Assembly (NCBI GenBank): GCA_013416445.1
Contig: JACCER010000028.1
Span: 1-37,500, forward strand
Direction of reading: 5' to 3'
DNA length: 37,500 bases
DNA from: Alcaligenaceae bacterium
GTDB taxonomy: Bacteria; Pseudomonadota; Gammaproteobacteria; Burkholderiales; Burkholderiaceae_B
A program made the translations under genes and the position numbers. How positions within the stretch are numbered: position 1 is the stretch's first letter; the number at the start of each line of letters is the position of its first letter. Positions 1 through 9,940 of the stretch are shown piece after piece. The notes beneath the pieces were generated by a model. The model worked only from the letters and a program-made list of their open reading frames with translations. It did no database searches and was not told the DNA's origin.

Positions 1-123
1 CAAAACAAAACTGCTTAAAAAAAACTATACAAGCGCAGCGAGTTCGGCCGACGCCCGGCTGTACGAGGCAGACGCGGAAACAAGCACGCCGTGCCGCACT
101 GAGCTTCACCCACCCCGGACAAC
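1..123 (+). mobile_element. 3' end of an insertion sequence (partial, runs off the left edge)
   Basis: The last 31 bases (93-123) are the exact reverse complement of 37301-37331 at the other end of the window. There the same sequence follows the 3' end of a transposase-like reading frame by 77 bases. Here a frame open at base 1 ends with TAA at 16-18 (QNKTA), 74 bases before the match, so the spacing agrees with this being the non-coding right end of a related element. Similarity stops at base 123, which is the likely element boundary. The element is inferred to lie outside the window on the left with its transposase on the plus strand. Only 123 bases are visible, so the family is uncertain. 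Confidence 0.5.
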
Positions 124-164
124 GTCACAAGAAACTGACAACGTCATAAGAAACCGACAACGTA
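118..164. repeat. 19-bp tandem direct repeat, about 2.5 copies
   Basis: Two copies of a 19-bp unit beginning GACAACGTCA and ending AAGAAAC plus one base lie at 118-136 and 137-155, differing at two positions. A third partial copy (GACAACGTA) lies at 156-164. The first copy starts inside the end of the insertion-sequence remnant, whose last bases are GGACAAC, so the element end abuts or shares the repeat. The array lies 40 bases beyond the pntB stop codon. No function is evident. Confidence 0.75.
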
Positions 165-204
165 GCTAGTAGCCATAGCACCGTCGCCAGAACCAGACAA
201 GAGC

Positions 205-1641
205 CTACTCGATAGCCTTCACCATGTCTTCGATTACCTTCTTGGCATCCCCGAATACCATCATGGTTTTATCCATATAAAACAGTTCGTTATCCAGGCC
301 GGCATACCCGGCCGCCATCGAACGCTTATTCACGATAACTGTTTTGGCCTTGTATGCCTCGAGAATGGGCATCCCGGCAATTGCCGACTGCGGATCCGTT
401 TTGGCCGCGGGATTGACCACGTCATTGGCGCCCAGCACCAGCACCACATCAGTTTGCGAGAACTCGCTGTTGATGTCGTCCATTTCAAATACCTGGTCGT
501 AAGGGACCTCGGCCTCGGCCAGCAGCACGTTCATGTGCCCCGGCATGCGGCCCGCCACTGGATGGATGGCGTACTTCACCGTGATGCCATTGGCGGTAAG
601 CTTTTCGGCCAGCTCCTTGAGCGCATGTTGCGCACGGGCGACCGCCAGCCCGTAGCCCGGAACGATAGTGACCGTTTCGGCATTGTTCATCAGGAAGGCG
701 GCGTCGTCGGGGCTGCCCGACCTGACGTTGCGCTGGGCCTGCCCGCCAGCGGCAGCCGCGCCGGGTTCGGCGCCAAAGCCGCCCAGGATCACGTTGAAAA
801 ACGACCGATTCATGGCTTTGCACATGATGTACGACAATATGGCCCCCGAGGACCCAACCAGTGATCCGGCAATGATAAGCATAGGGTTGTTCAGAGAAAA
901 CCCGATGCCCGCAGCGGCCCAGCCGGAATAGCTGTTCAGCATGGACACTACCACTGGCATGTCGGCCCCGCCTATGGGAATGATGATGAGCACACCCAGT
1001 ATGAAAGCCAGTATGGTCATGATGATGAAGGGCAGCCACAGTTGGGTTGCCATGAACCACAGACCACAGGCCACCATGGCCAGGGCGATGGCCAGGTTGA
1101 CCATATGTTGGCCGGAAAACACCACCGGCGCACCCTGGAACAGGCGGAACTTGTAAGTGCCCGACAGCTTGCCAAAGGCGATGACAGAGCCTGAAAACGT
1201 AATGGCGCCAACAAAAGTGCCTATGAACAGTTCCAGGCGGTTGCCTACAGGTATGGGGGCGCCGGCGGCAGCGATATTGAAGGCGTGCGGTTCGGCAACC
1301 ACGGCCACCGCAATGGCGACGGCGGCCAGGCCTATCATGCTGTGCATGAATGCGACCAGTTCAGGCATTTTGGTCATTTCGACCCGCTTGGCCATGATGG
1401 TGCCTATGGTGCCGCCTACCAGCAGGCCCAGCAGCACCCAGCCCAGCCCTATGCCGGCCTTGCCGTCGGTAGCCAGGCTGACAATAAGCGCGGCTGTGGT
1501 CAGTATGGCGATGGCCATGCCGACCATGCCAAAGGCGTTGCCACGCCGCGATGTGGTGGGGTGGGACAAACCCTTGAGCGCCTGGATGAAACACACCGAT
1601 GCGATAAGGTAGAACAGCGTGACCAGATTGATGGAGATCAT
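205..1641 (-). CDS. pntB: NAD(P) transhydrogenase subunit beta
   Basis: This is the beta subunit (478 residues) of the proton-translocating membrane transhydrogenase, which reduces NADP+ with NADH at the expense of the proton gradient. The first 260 or so residues are a series of hydrophobic helices forming most of the proton channel. The last 180 are the NADP(H)-binding domain III, with the motif VPGYGLAVARAQ near residue 328 and the later segments GANDVVNPAA and VNKRSMAAGYAG. Its ATG overlaps the stop of pntAB by four bases (ATGA), so it is the last gene of a three-gene operon with alpha split into two polypeptides, as is common outside enterobacteria. The downstream 81 bases contain tandem repeats and an IS end but no clear terminator. 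Confidence 0.97.
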   Translation of the reverse strand: MISINLVTLFYLIASVCFIQALKGLSHPTTSRRGNAFGMVGMAIAILTTAALIVSLATDGKAGIGLGWVLLGLLVGGTIGTIMAKRVEMTKMPELVAFMHSMIGLAAVAIAVAVVAEPHAFNIAAAGAPIPVGNRLELFIGTFVGAITFSGSVIAFGKLSGTYKFRLFQGAPVVFSGQHMVNLAIALAMVACGLWFMATQLWLPFIIMTILAFILGVLIIIPIGGADMPVVVSMLNSYSGWAAAGIGFSLNNPMLIIAGSLVGSSGAILSYIMCKAMNRSFFNVILGGFGAEPGAAAAGGQAQRNVRSGSPDDAAFLMNNAETVTIVPGYGLAVARAQHALKELAEKLTANGITVKYAIHPVAGRMPGHMNVLLAEAEVPYDQVFEMDDINSEFSQTDVVLVLGANDVVNPAAKTDPQSAIAGMPILEAYKAKTVIVNKRSMAAGYAGLDNELFYMDKTMMVFGDAKKVIEDMVKAIE

Positions 1642-1952
1642 GCTTTGCCTCCTGTGGGTTTTTTATCTTTTTTCTTGAACATTTCAAGCATGCGGCGGGT
1701 GACCAGGAAGCCGCCGAATACGTTGACAGCGGCCAGCGCTACAGCCAGGACGCCCATATAGCGCGCCAGATCACTTTCAGTGAGTGCGGCCGCCAGCATG
1801 GCGCCCACGATGACAATGGCCGAGATGGCGTTGGTGACCGCCATGAGCGGTGTGTGCAGGGCGGGAGTGACATTCCAGACCACATGGAAGCCCACATATA
1901 CGGCCAGCACAAAAATAATGAAGTTGATGAGGGTGGGGTCTACGGCTTCCAT
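1638..1952 (-). CDS. pntAB: NAD(P) transhydrogenase subunit alpha part 2 (membrane part)
   Basis: This small membrane protein of 104 residues carries three hydrophobic helices and corresponds to the C-terminal membrane segment of the fused E. coli PntA. It begins MEAVDPTLINF and ends in a lysine-rich cytoplasmic tail (KKKDKKPTGGKA). The reading frame stays open further upstream to 2186, but that extension overlaps pntAA. The ATG at 1952 overlaps the pntAA stop as ATGA, which is the expected coupled start. It completes the proton channel with PntB. Confidence 0.93.
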   Translation of the reverse strand: MEAVDPTLINFIIFVLAVYVGFHVVWNVTPALHTPLMAVTNAISAIVIVGAMLAAALTESDLARYMGVLAVALAAVNVFGGFLVTRRMLEMFKKKDKKPTGGKA

Positions 1953-3070
1953 CAGGCGCTCCTTGAGACTTTGCCGTCTGCGCACATCAGGCAGGCGGAA
2001 ATGATTTCGTCGTCTTGCTGTATGGCAAGCTGGCCATCGGCGTTGGCGATCAGCTTCATGAAGTCGAGTACGTTGCGGGCATACAGCGCCGAGGCATCGG
2101 TGGCAACCAACGCGGGCAAATTGCTGTAGCCGATGAGCGTAACACCGTGCTTTTCGACAACCTGGTCTTTTTCGGACAGCGGGCAATTGCCACCGCGCTC
2201 GACGGCGAGGTCGACAATGACGGAGCCCGGTTTCATGGCTTGTACGGTTTCAGCGCTGATTAGGACGGGGGCCGGGCGACCCGGAATAAGCGCCGTGCTG
2301 ATAACGATATCGGCCTGGCGGCAGCGTTCGGCTACCAGCGTTGCCTGGCGCGCCATCCAGGATGCCGGCATGGGGCGGGCATAGCCACCCACGCCTTCGG
2401 CAATTTCGCGTTCTTCGTCGGTTTCGAAGGGAACGTCGATGAACTTGGCGCCCAGCGATTCGATTTGTTCTTTGGCGGCCGGCCGGACATCAGAGGCTTC
2501 GACTACGGCGCCGAGGCGCTTGGCGGTGGCAATGGCTTGCAGGCCGGCAACACCGGCGCCTAACACCACTACCCGGGCTGCCTTGAGTGTGCCGGCAGCA
2601 GTCATCATCATGGGGATGAGTCGGCCGTACTGGTTGGCGGCAAGCAAGACCGCCTTGTAGCCTGCCAGGTTGGCCTGCGATGACAAGACATCGAGGCTTT
2701 GTGCGCGAGTGATGCGCGGCGCGGCTTCCAGGGCGAAGCCAGTTACCCCGGTTTTGGCCAATTCGGCAAGGCCTTCAAGGTCGAAAGGGTCGAGCATGCC
2801 GACGAGGACGGCGCCGGGTTTCACGAGAGGGCGCTCTTGGGCGCTGGGAGCGCGCACTTTCAGGACGATGTCGGATCCCAGAGCGTGTGCATTATCGACC
2901 AGTTGTGCGCCAGCCTGGACGTAGGCGTCGTCTGGGTAATGGGCGGCGGCGCCGGCCCCATGCTCTACAACTACAGTGTGTTTGTTTGCCAGGTATTTTT
3001 TTACTGTTTCGGGTGTCGCGGCCACACGCGTTTCACCGGCCAGGCTTTCCCGGGGGATTCCGATCTGCAT
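1952..3070 (-). CDS. pntAA: NAD(P) transhydrogenase subunit alpha part 1 (NAD-binding)
   Basis: This soluble NAD(H)-binding domain I of transhydrogenase has 372 residues and is related to alanine dehydrogenase. It opens MQIGIPRESLAGETRVAATP, the usual start of the family. It carries a Rossmann signature VVLGAGVAGLQAIATAKRLG near residue 168, and the mobile-loop region GGYARPMP follows near 230. First gene of pntAA-pntAB-pntB, divergent from the yidB-like gene, with a 130-base region between them that must hold both promoters. Separate alpha-1 and alpha-2 polypeptides are the usual arrangement in many proteobacteria. The operon is likely a main NADPH source. Confidence 0.96.
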   Translation of the reverse strand: MQIGIPRESLAGETRVAATPETVKKYLANKHTVVVEHGAGAAAHYPDDAYVQAGAQLVDNAHALGSDIVLKVRAPSAQERPLVKPGAVLVGMLDPFDLEGLAELAKTGVTGFALEAAPRITRAQSLDVLSSQANLAGYKAVLLAANQYGRLIPMMMTAAGTLKAARVVVLGAGVAGLQAIATAKRLGAVVEASDVRPAAKEQIESLGAKFIDVPFETDEEREIAEGVGGYARPMPASWMARQATLVAERCRQADIVISTALIPGRPAPVLISAETVQAMKPGSVIVDLAVERGGNCPLSEKDQVVEKHGVTLIGYSNLPALVATDASALYARNVLDFMKLIANADGQLAIQQDDEIISACLMCADGKVSRSA

Positions 3071-3136
3071 AAAGCTTCTCCACCATTAATTTTTTACTTG
3101 TGCTGAGAATAACTATACCTGAATTATTTACGGGAA

Positions 3137-3169
3137 TTGACAGTTATCGCGATGGAAATCCTTTAGACT
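3137..3169 (+). promoter_or_regulatory. Candidate sigma-70 promoter of the yidB-like gene
   Basis: A perfect -35 hexamer TTGACA (3137-3142) is followed 19 bases on by a weak -10 (TTTAGA, 3162-3167). The start codon is at 3201, preceded by a good Shine-Dalgarno (AGAGGT). The spacing is longer than ideal, so the -10 assignment is tentative. Confidence 0.35.
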
Positions 3170-3200
3170 TAAGGCGATATAACGTAGAAGAGAGGTAATC

Positions 3201-3602
3201 ATGGGACTTTTAGACACAATCGTGTCGGCGATGGGCTCGAGCAGCCCACAGGCTCAGGCACAGGCGTCGTTGCTGCCAGCTTTGATCGAGCTGGTTAAAA
3301 ACTACCCTGGCGGTTTGTCTGGGCTAATCGAGAAGTTTCAACAAGGCGGTCTGGGGGACGTCATTGCATCCTGGATAGGAAATGGTCAGAACCAGTCCAT
3401 TTCCGCTGGTCAGTTGCAATCGGTGCTGGGTGACGGCATTGTCAATAACCTGGCGCAAAAGTCGGGCCTGGATGTAGGTGCGGTATTAAGCAACCTGAGC
3501 ACCATGCTGCCCAGCCTGGTGGACCAGGCCACGCCCCAAGGTTCGCTCGACGCACCCACGGGCCTGGGCGGTTCGTTGTTGGGGATGTTGGGCAAGCTGT
3601 AG
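3201..3602 (+). CDS. YidB-like protein (DUF937)
   Basis: A 133-residue protein of the YidB/DUF937 family, whose biochemical role is unknown. It opens MGLLDTIVSAMGSSS and has the family pattern of two parts. The first is a helical region rich in Gln, Gly and Leu (LIEKFQQGGLGDVIASWIG, residues about 41-59). The second contains LQSVLGDGIVNNLAQKSGLD and an LSTMLPSLVDQATPQG segment. The C-terminus is Gly-rich (GLGGSLLGMLGKL). No signal peptide or membrane helix is seen. It stands alone, with a strong Shine-Dalgarno and its own candidate promoter. A degenerate REP-like palindrome follows the stop, then a bidirectional terminator shared with the convergent metY. Confidence 0.9.
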   Translation: MGLLDTIVSAMGSSSPQAQAQASLLPALIELVKNYPGGLSGLIEKFQQGGLGDVIASWIGNGQNQSISAGQLQSVLGDGIVNNLAQKSGLDVGAVLSNLSTMLPSLVDQATPQGSLDAPTGLGGSLLGMLGKL

Positions 3603-3610
3603 GCTGGTTT

Positions 3611-3634
3611 CTCGGATTGACACAGCGTAATCCG
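3611..3634. repeat. REP-like palindromic repeat, degenerate copy
   Basis: CTCGGATT and TAATCCGG arms face each other around a short spacer, directly after the yidB-like stop. This is a weakened copy of the family seen at 8299, 11239, 28185 and 33248, whose consensus arms read GTCGGATTA and TAATCCGAC. Confidence 0.55.
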
Positions 3635-3667
3635 GCAAGCAATGCGACACCAGAATACCCGTTACGC

Positions 3668-3702
3668 AAAAACACCGTGCAAAAAAAGCACGGTGTTTTT
3701 TT
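3668..3702. terminator. Bidirectional rho-independent terminator
   Basis: A perfect 10-bp stem (AACACCGTGC at 3671-3680 and GCACGGTGTT at 3688-3697) encloses a seven-A loop. A T-run follows on the plus strand and an A-run precedes it, so it can stop transcription from both the yidB-like gene and the convergent metY. Confidence 0.9.
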
Positions 3703-3722
3703 ATGACGCAATGTGCACCGGC

Positions 3723-5003
3723 TTATGACGCCTGGCTGGCCGCCAGTGCCTGAGTCAGGTCGCCGATGATGTCGTCGATGTGCTCTAGGCCTATAGACAG
3801 GCGCACCATGTCTTCGCCCACACCCGCCTTGGCGAGTTCTTCGGCGTTTAGCTGCCTGTGCGTGGTCGAGGCTGGGTGGCAGGCCAGGGACTTGGCATCG
3901 CCTATATTGACCAGGCGTAGTATCAGTTTGAGCGCATCAATGAAGCGCGCACCTGCCTCGCTGCCGCCCTTGATGCCAAAGCTTAAAATGCTGGCGGGCT
4001 TGCCGCCCATGTACTTCTGGGCCAGGGCGTGTTCGGGGTGGTCGGGCAAACCGGCATACTGCACCCATGCCACGTTTTTGTGTTGCTTCAGGAATTGCGC
4101 TACCTTCAGGGCGTTTTCAGTATGGCGTTCCATGCGTAGCGATAGGGTTTCTATGCCTTGCAGAATCAGGAAGGCGCTAAAAGGCGATAGCGCGGCGCCT
4201 GTGTTGCGCAGCGGCACGACCCGGCAGCGCCCGATAAATGCCGCGGGGCCGAAGGCTTCGGTGTAGACTACATCGTGATAAGACGGATCAGGCTCGTTCA
4301 ACATGGGAAAACGCTTTTTATGCTCGGCCCAGGGGAATTTGCCTGAATCGACCACGGCGCCCGCAATGGTGGTGCCGTGTCCGCCCATGTATTTGGTCAG
4401 GGCGTGCACAATGATGTCGGCGCCGTGCTCGAAAGGCCGGCATATAGCGGGCGATGCCACGGTATTGTCGACAATAAGCGGCACGCCATGGCGGTGCGCG
4501 GCGTCGGCGATAGCCTGGATGTCAATGATATTACCTGCCGGATTACCTATGGTTTCGCAAAAAACGGCTTTGGTATTGTCGTCGATCAGGGCTTCCAGCG
4601 CGACGACGTCGTCATGCGGCGCAAATTTAACAGTAATGCCCTGGCGCGGAAACGTATGTGCGAACAAGTTGTAAGTGCCGCCATACAGTTTGCTTACCGA
4701 TACAATGTTATCGCCCGCTTGAGCGATAGTTTGGATAGCATAGGTAATGGCCGCCATGCCCGATGCCACAGCCAGTGCGGCAACGCCACCCTCTAGTGCG
4801 GCTACACGTTCTTCCAGCACGGCATTGGTCGGGTTCATGATGCGGGTATAAATATTACCGGGAACCTTCAGGTCGAACAGATCAGCGCCATGCTGAGTGC
4901 TGTCGAAAACATAAGAGGTAGTCTGGTAAATGGGTACAGCTGCCGATTTGGTTGTAGGGTCGGGCTGATAGCCAGCATGAATGGCAAGAGTGTCGAATTT
5001 CAT
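3723..5003 (-). CDS. metY: O-acetylhomoserine sulfhydrylase (aminocarboxypropyltransferase)
   Basis: A 426-residue PLP enzyme of the Cys/Met metabolism family. It makes homocysteine from O-acetylhomoserine and sulfide in direct-sulfhydrylation methionine synthesis. It starts [15 protein letters not shown], typical of the MetY branch, and its length fits MetY (about 425-430) rather than MetB or MetC (about 380-400). The PLP-binding lysine is K204 in [10 protein letters not shown]. The [10 protein letters not shown] segment (51-60), which supplies the neighbouring subunit's phosphate contacts, is present, as are SGMAA near 81 and VDNT near 178. It is a single gene, convergent with the yidB-like gene. 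No SAM riboswitch was recognised upstream. Confidence 0.94.
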   Translation of the reverse strand: MKFDTLAIHAGYQPDPTTKSAAVPIYQTTSYVFDSTQHGADLFDLKVPGNIYTRIMNPTNAVLEERVAALEGGVAALAVASGMAAITYAIQTIAQAGDNIVSVSKLYGGTYNLFAHTFPRQGITVKFAPHDDVVALEALIDDNTKAVFCETIGNPAGNIIDIQAIADAAHRHGVPLIVDNTVASPAICRPFEHGADIIVHALTKYMGGHGTTIAGAVVDSGKFPWAEHKKRFPMLNEPDPSYHDVVYTEAFGPAAFIGRCRVVPLRNTGAALSPFSAFLILQGIETLSLRMERHTENALKVAQFLKQHKNVAWVQYAGLPDHPEHALAQKYMGGKPASILSFGIKGGSEAGARFIDALKLILRLVNIGDAKSLACHPASTTHRQLNAEELAKAGVGEDMVRLSIGLEHIDDIIGDLTQALAASQAS

Positions 5004-5272
5004 GAGTCTCGTCTTTTGTGAAAATAAATGTCAGGTTGACAGCATGCCCATCGTAACGGGCAGTACGCCTACGCGATAGAATATTGTTCGATTTTAATAT
5101 AACTGATAGTAATTAAGACCTTCCGGCCATACCCGCCCAGGAGCGCTGCTGGCATCTTATGCCGAAATGCAGGTTTGTTGCAGAATAAAACGAGTGACTT
5201 GGGTTAGCATTCTAGATATTCGCTGTGCTGTGTATTGTGCTGGGGGCTTTCCCGTAGTTTTAGAGGCCGTAA

Positions 5273-7906
5273 ATGAAAGTTTGGTTAAAACGGGTACTGA
5301 TCAGTCTCGTCGTGGTGTTTCTGGTTGCGCTGGTTGGCATTGCAATCTTTCTCCTGACATTCGACCCGAACGCCTATAAAAGCAAGCTCGAGGAAATCGT
5401 CTATAACCGTTATCAACGCACCTTGTCCATCAAGGGCGATATCGAGTTATCGCTGTTTCCGCGCATAGGCTTGTCTGTACAGGGCGTGTCTTTGTCTGAT
5501 CACAATAGTACCGACACCTTCGCCTCCATCGATAGTGCACGCTTTGCCGTGGCTATCTGGCCGCTGATGTTCAATCGGCTGGTGGTCGATCATGTTGCGG
5601 TGGTCGGGTTCAAAGCCTGGTTCATACGCAATGAGCAGGGGATGTTCAACTTTAGCGACCTGGTCGAGCGGCAGCCCGGCAGCCTGGTGCAAGCTGTGCC
5701 GCTGGCTCAAGCAGCCACCGCGGCGTTATCGGCAGCCTCGTTAAGCGGTGCCGTGGTGGCGCAAACGCTTTCCGCGCCGGCAACCGAGGCCAAGCGTCTG
5801 CCCGCAGCCCTGGGTGGTCATACTGCGTCGGGTACCGATTTCCAGATCGATATCGCCGGCCTCGACCTGAAAAATGGCGAAATCCACCTGTACGATAAAG
5901 TAACGGGTTCGCTGGCGCGTGTTGTGCAGCTTGATGTCAACACGGGTCGCATGACGTTCAATCAGGCTTTCGATGTGGCCTTGAAGGGTAAGCTCATAGG
6001 CGACTTTCCCGTGTCTGACGCCCATCTCGAAGGGCAGGCCCTGGTCAAGATCGACCCTGAACAAAGAACGTATTCCGCGCAGAAAATCAATGTGCAAATC
6101 AATGGCAAGCTGGGCGACCTCGACGCCAAGTCGGCGGCCTTGAGGGGTAACCTGGCTTATAGTGCCTACTCGCAACTGTTCAGCGCCAGTAACATCGAAT
6201 TGCTGGTGCAAGGCGCTCTGGGTGGTGATGCCCCGATAAAAAACCTGGAAACCAGCCTGCTTGTGCCGCAGCTGAAAATGGATCGTAGCCAGGCCGAATT
6301 GCAGCTGGAAAAACTGGCCTATCGCGCCAAAGGGAATTTGCCAGATCAAAGTTTTGATATTGCCCTTGATGCACCCAGTCTGTCGATATCGCCCGAAACG
6401 GCCAAAGGCAGTCCGGTCTCTGGCACCGTCAAGCTGGTTGGCAAAGACAGAGTGCTGGGCGTCGCCCTGGGCCTTAGTGGCATTGGCGGCAACGCTCAGA
6501 AGCTGACCCTGAAAGAACTCAAGATAGACGGAGGCTTGAAGCAGGGCGAACGGTTCGTGCAGGTAAAGCTGTCGTCGCCGGCCGGCTGGGATATGTACAC
6601 CAGCAAGGGGATTCTGTCGGCCATGAAGGGCGATGTCAGAATCGAAGACGCCGCCTTGCCAGGGGGCAGTTTTGAAATTCCTTTCATAGGCAGCATGCAG
6701 ACTGACCTGGTCAAAGACGAACTGAGCACTGAGATCAATGCGGTGCTTAGTGGCAGCAAACTCGATTTCCGCGTGAAGGCGACACAGTTGCGCGATCCTC
6801 GGGTGGTTTTCGATCTGGTCGCCGATAAGCTGGATTTCAATACTATGTTTCCGCCGCCAGTGGCCAAGTCGGCGCCAGAGGCCGTAGCCAAAGATGGCGC
6901 CAAGCCCGAGGCTGAACCGGCCAAGGCCGTTGCCGAGCCAAGCAAGCCGGCGCGCGTCGATACGCTGGATTTATCTTTTCTGGATGCTGTCGACCTGACT
7001 GGAAAAATCGCCATAGGCGAAATCAAGCTGCAAGATCTGCAGGCAGGGCAGTTTGTGGCAGATGTGCGCGCCACACAGGGGCAATTGAATATTTCTGGGC
7101 TTAAGGCTGAGTTGTACGAGGGCAAGCTGGCGGGCAAGCTGACAGCTAGTTCAAAAAATGCCCTAGGGGCAGACTTGGCGCTGAGCGATGTGGCTTTGGG
7201 GCCATTTCTACAAGACCTGGCTCATGAAGGGCGTTTGGCAGGAAAAGGGACGATCAAAATCAAACTCAACGCCCAGGGCGCCACTGTGCCGGCCCTGAAA
7301 GCAGGGCTGATGGGCAATGTCCAGGCGCAGGTGCGCGATGGGGCTGTCAGGGGGATCAACGTCAGCCAGACGCTGCGTGAAGCCATTGGCGCCATGCGCA
7401 ATATGTTCAGCGGCCAGTTGCCCGAGGTCGCGAATCAGTTTGACCTTAGTCGCCAGACTGAATTTACCTCTTTGGACGCTGATATCGAGTTTACCAATGG
7501 CCAGGGCACCATCAAGAAATTGAATCTGCTTGCGCCGTCGTTGCGTATCAGCCAGGGCGCGCCAGCCTCCGTGGATATCGTCAACGACCAGCTAGATGTC
7601 AATATCAACGTGCGCGTGCTCAGTACATCAACCGGGCGGGCAAACAAAGAGCTGGCTGAGTTGGCAAATGTCACTGTGCCGGTGCGTATTTCGGGGCCAT
7701 TCGACAAGCTCGGCTACCAGGTGCAGTGGAATGAAATTGGCAGTAAATCCGTGAAAGAGGCATTGCAGGGGGGCTTGCTTGATATGCTCTCCAACAAGGC
7801 AGGCCTTCAGCCCGCTGAGCCTGAGGCCGGATCCGCGCCTGCGAAAAAGCCCTTGGATAAGGTAAAAAGTATAGGTGACGCTTTAAAAGGACTGCTCGGC
7901 CAATGA
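5273..7906 (+). CDS. AsmA family protein
   Basis: An 877-residue inner-membrane-anchored protein of the AsmA family, large proteins with a role in outer-membrane assembly or lipid transport across the envelope. One N-terminal helix (about residues 7-30) is followed by a short segment FDPNAYKSKLEEIVYNRYQR and then repeated beta-rich stretches facing the periplasm. Residues about 525-565 form an Ala/Pro/Lys/Glu-rich linker. The C-terminal AsmA-like region (about 630-830) contains GKGTIKIKLNAQG and VRGINVSQTLREA. Its stop overlaps the start of the MOSC-barrel gene by four bases, so the two are translationally coupled, although no functional link is evident. The start ATG is the first in frame after a 269-base gap from metY. 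Confidence 0.93.
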   Translation: MKVWLKRVLISLVVVFLVALVGIAIFLLTFDPNAYKSKLEEIVYNRYQRTLSIKGDIELSLFPRIGLSVQGVSLSDHNSTDTFASIDSARFAVAIWPLMFNRLVVDHVAVVGFKAWFIRNEQGMFNFSDLVERQPGSLVQAVPLAQAATAALSAASLSGAVVAQTLSAPATEAKRLPAALGGHTASGTDFQIDIAGLDLKNGEIHLYDKVTGSLARVVQLDVNTGRMTFNQAFDVALKGKLIGDFPVSDAHLEGQALVKIDPEQRTYSAQKINVQINGKLGDLDAKSAALRGNLAYSAYSQLFSASNIELLVQGALGGDAPIKNLETSLLVPQLKMDRSQAELQLEKLAYRAKGNLPDQSFDIALDAPSLSISPETAKGSPVSGTVKLVGKDRVLGVALGLSGIGGNAQKLTLKELKIDGGLKQGERFVQVKLSSPAGWDMYTSKGILSAMKGDVRIEDAALPGGSFEIPFIGSMQTDLVKDELSTEINAVLSGSKLDFRVKATQLRDPRVVFDLVADKLDFNTMFPPPVAKSAPEAVAKDGAKPEAEPAKAVAEPSKPARVDTLDLSFLDAVDLTGKIAIGEIKLQDLQAGQFVADVRATQGQLNISGLKAELYEGKLAGKLTASSKNALGADLALSDVALGPFLQDLAHEGRLAGKGTIKIKLNAQGATVPALKAGLMGNVQAQVRDGAVRGINVSQTLREAIGAMRNMFSGQLPEVANQFDLSRQTEFTSLDADIEFTNGQGTIKKLNLLAPSLRISQGAPASVDIVNDQLDVNINVRVLSTSTGRANKELAELANVTVPVRISGPFDKLGYQVQWNEIGSKSVKEALQGGLLDMLSNKAGLQPAEPEAGSAPAKKPLDKVKSIGDALKGLLGQ

Positions 7907-8298
7907 TTTCCGCTCTTTATTTTCCTATTGCATCGTGTCGTGGTACCGACAAGCCAGATGCTGCGCCTTACGACAGGCGCTGGTTTGTGGTTGATGATGC
8001 TGGCGTTTGGCTGGCCCAGGGGCAGTGTGCCAAGCTGGCTGATATCCAGATCGATATCAGCATGGGCTGCCTGGTCATGCGTGCGGCGGGTATGTTGCGC
8101 CTGGACATTCCACTGGATGTAATCGAAGACGACGATAGTGTGCGTCGTCAGGCCACAGTGGGAGCGCAGCGCCTTGATGTGGTCGATGAGGGCGAATTGG
8201 TTGCGGCATGGCTTGGCAATTTTCTGGAGCGCCCATGCCGACTGGTAAAGGTACACCCTGATTCCGGGCCGGTGCTGTGGCCGGCTTCCAGCCTGTAG
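7903..8298 (+). CDS. Standalone MOSC N-terminal beta-barrel domain protein
   Basis: A 131-residue protein matching only the N-terminal barrel of MOSC (molybdenum cofactor sulfurase C-terminal) proteins such as YcbX. The signs are LYFPIASCRG at residues 5-14 (family form YPIKSCRG), YDRRWFVVDDAG at 23-34, a short strand region with MRAAGMLRLDIPL, and WLGNFLERPCRLVKV near the end. In ordinary members the catalytic MOSC domain with its conserved cysteine would follow. Here the protein stops at 131 with TAG at 8296-8298, which is also the first bases of a REP-like repeat. No MOSC domain is found downstream. It may be a naturally short form or a truncation fixed by the repeat. The start overlaps the asmA stop as ATGA. 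Confidence 0.75.
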   Translation: MISALYFPIASCRGTDKPDAAPYDRRWFVVDDAGVWLAQGQCAKLADIQIDISMGCLVMRAAGMLRLDIPLDVIEDDDSVRRQATVGAQRLDVVDEGELVAAWLGNFLERPCRLVKVHPDSGPVLWPASSL

Positions 8299-8330
8299 GT
8301 CGGATTGGCCGCAGGCGTAATCCGACAGGC
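8296..8330. repeat. REP-like palindromic repeat
   Basis: Arms GTCGGATTGGCC (8299-8310) and GGCGTAATCCGAC (8314-8326) are separated by three bases, with outer matches GCCTGT and AGGC. The TAG immediately before the left arm is the stop codon of the MOSC-barrel gene. It may act as a weak terminator between the convergent MOSC-barrel and ferredoxin genes. Confidence 0.8.
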
Positions 8331-8346
8331 AAGATCACAAAGCCTC

Positions 8347-8598
8347 TTAAGCGTCTGCTGTAAGCCGCTGGAATTTGGCCAGCAATGTGGCCTGGTCTTC
8401 TTGGTGGTCGAGATCGAACACAATGCATTCAACAGGGCATATTACCTGGCACTGGGGTTCGTCGAAGTGCCCGACACATTCGGTGCATTTAGAGGGCTCG
8501 ATCTCGTAGATTTCCAGACCCATGCTAATGGCATTGTTAGGGCATTGCGGCTCACAGACATCGCAATTGATGCATTCCTCGGTAATACGCAAAGCCAT
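8347..8598 (-). CDS. YfhL-like 4Fe-4S dicluster ferredoxin
   Basis: An 83-residue ferredoxin beginning MALRITEECINCDVC. The first cluster motif is CINCDVCEPQCPN (C-x2-C-x2-C-x3-C) at about residues 9-21. The second begins CTECVGHFDEPQC near residue 38 and ends in CPVEC, with the insertion between its second and third cysteines typical of the YfhL/Alvin-type low-potential ferredoxins. The frame extends nine residues upstream, but the ATG at 8598 gives the conserved N-terminus. It lies downstream of coaD and rsmD on the same strand, a neighbourhood common in betaproteobacteria. The electron partner is unknown. Confidence 0.93.
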   Translation of the reverse strand: MALRITEECINCDVCEPQCPNNAISMGLEIYEIEPSKCTECVGHFDEPQCQVICPVECIVFDLDHQEDQATLLAKFQRLTADA

Positions 8599-8708
8599 GA
8601 CTTTTTCCTGCAAAAAAACAAGCAAATAGAAATGCGCCCGCTACGCTTGCGATGCAGCGGGTTCACGTCTTAGTGTAATGCCCAATGCCCGATGGCGTGG
8701 CATTACCC

Positions 8709-9882
<1,174 letters not shown>

Positions 9883-9940
9883 GCGCAGCCTGGGAGCGTT
9901 CGGTGGCGTTAATCAAATATATTCGGGTAGTGTAAAACGT

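Noticed and set aside
1157-1612. Plus-strand open frame opposite pntB
   Set aside because: Met/Ala/Pro-rich mirror of membrane-helix codons, so a shadow.
5004-5272. Possible SAM riboswitch upstream of metY
   Set aside because: I could not find the conserved SAM-riboswitch core or a clear terminator hairpin in this gap. A covariance-model search would be decisive.
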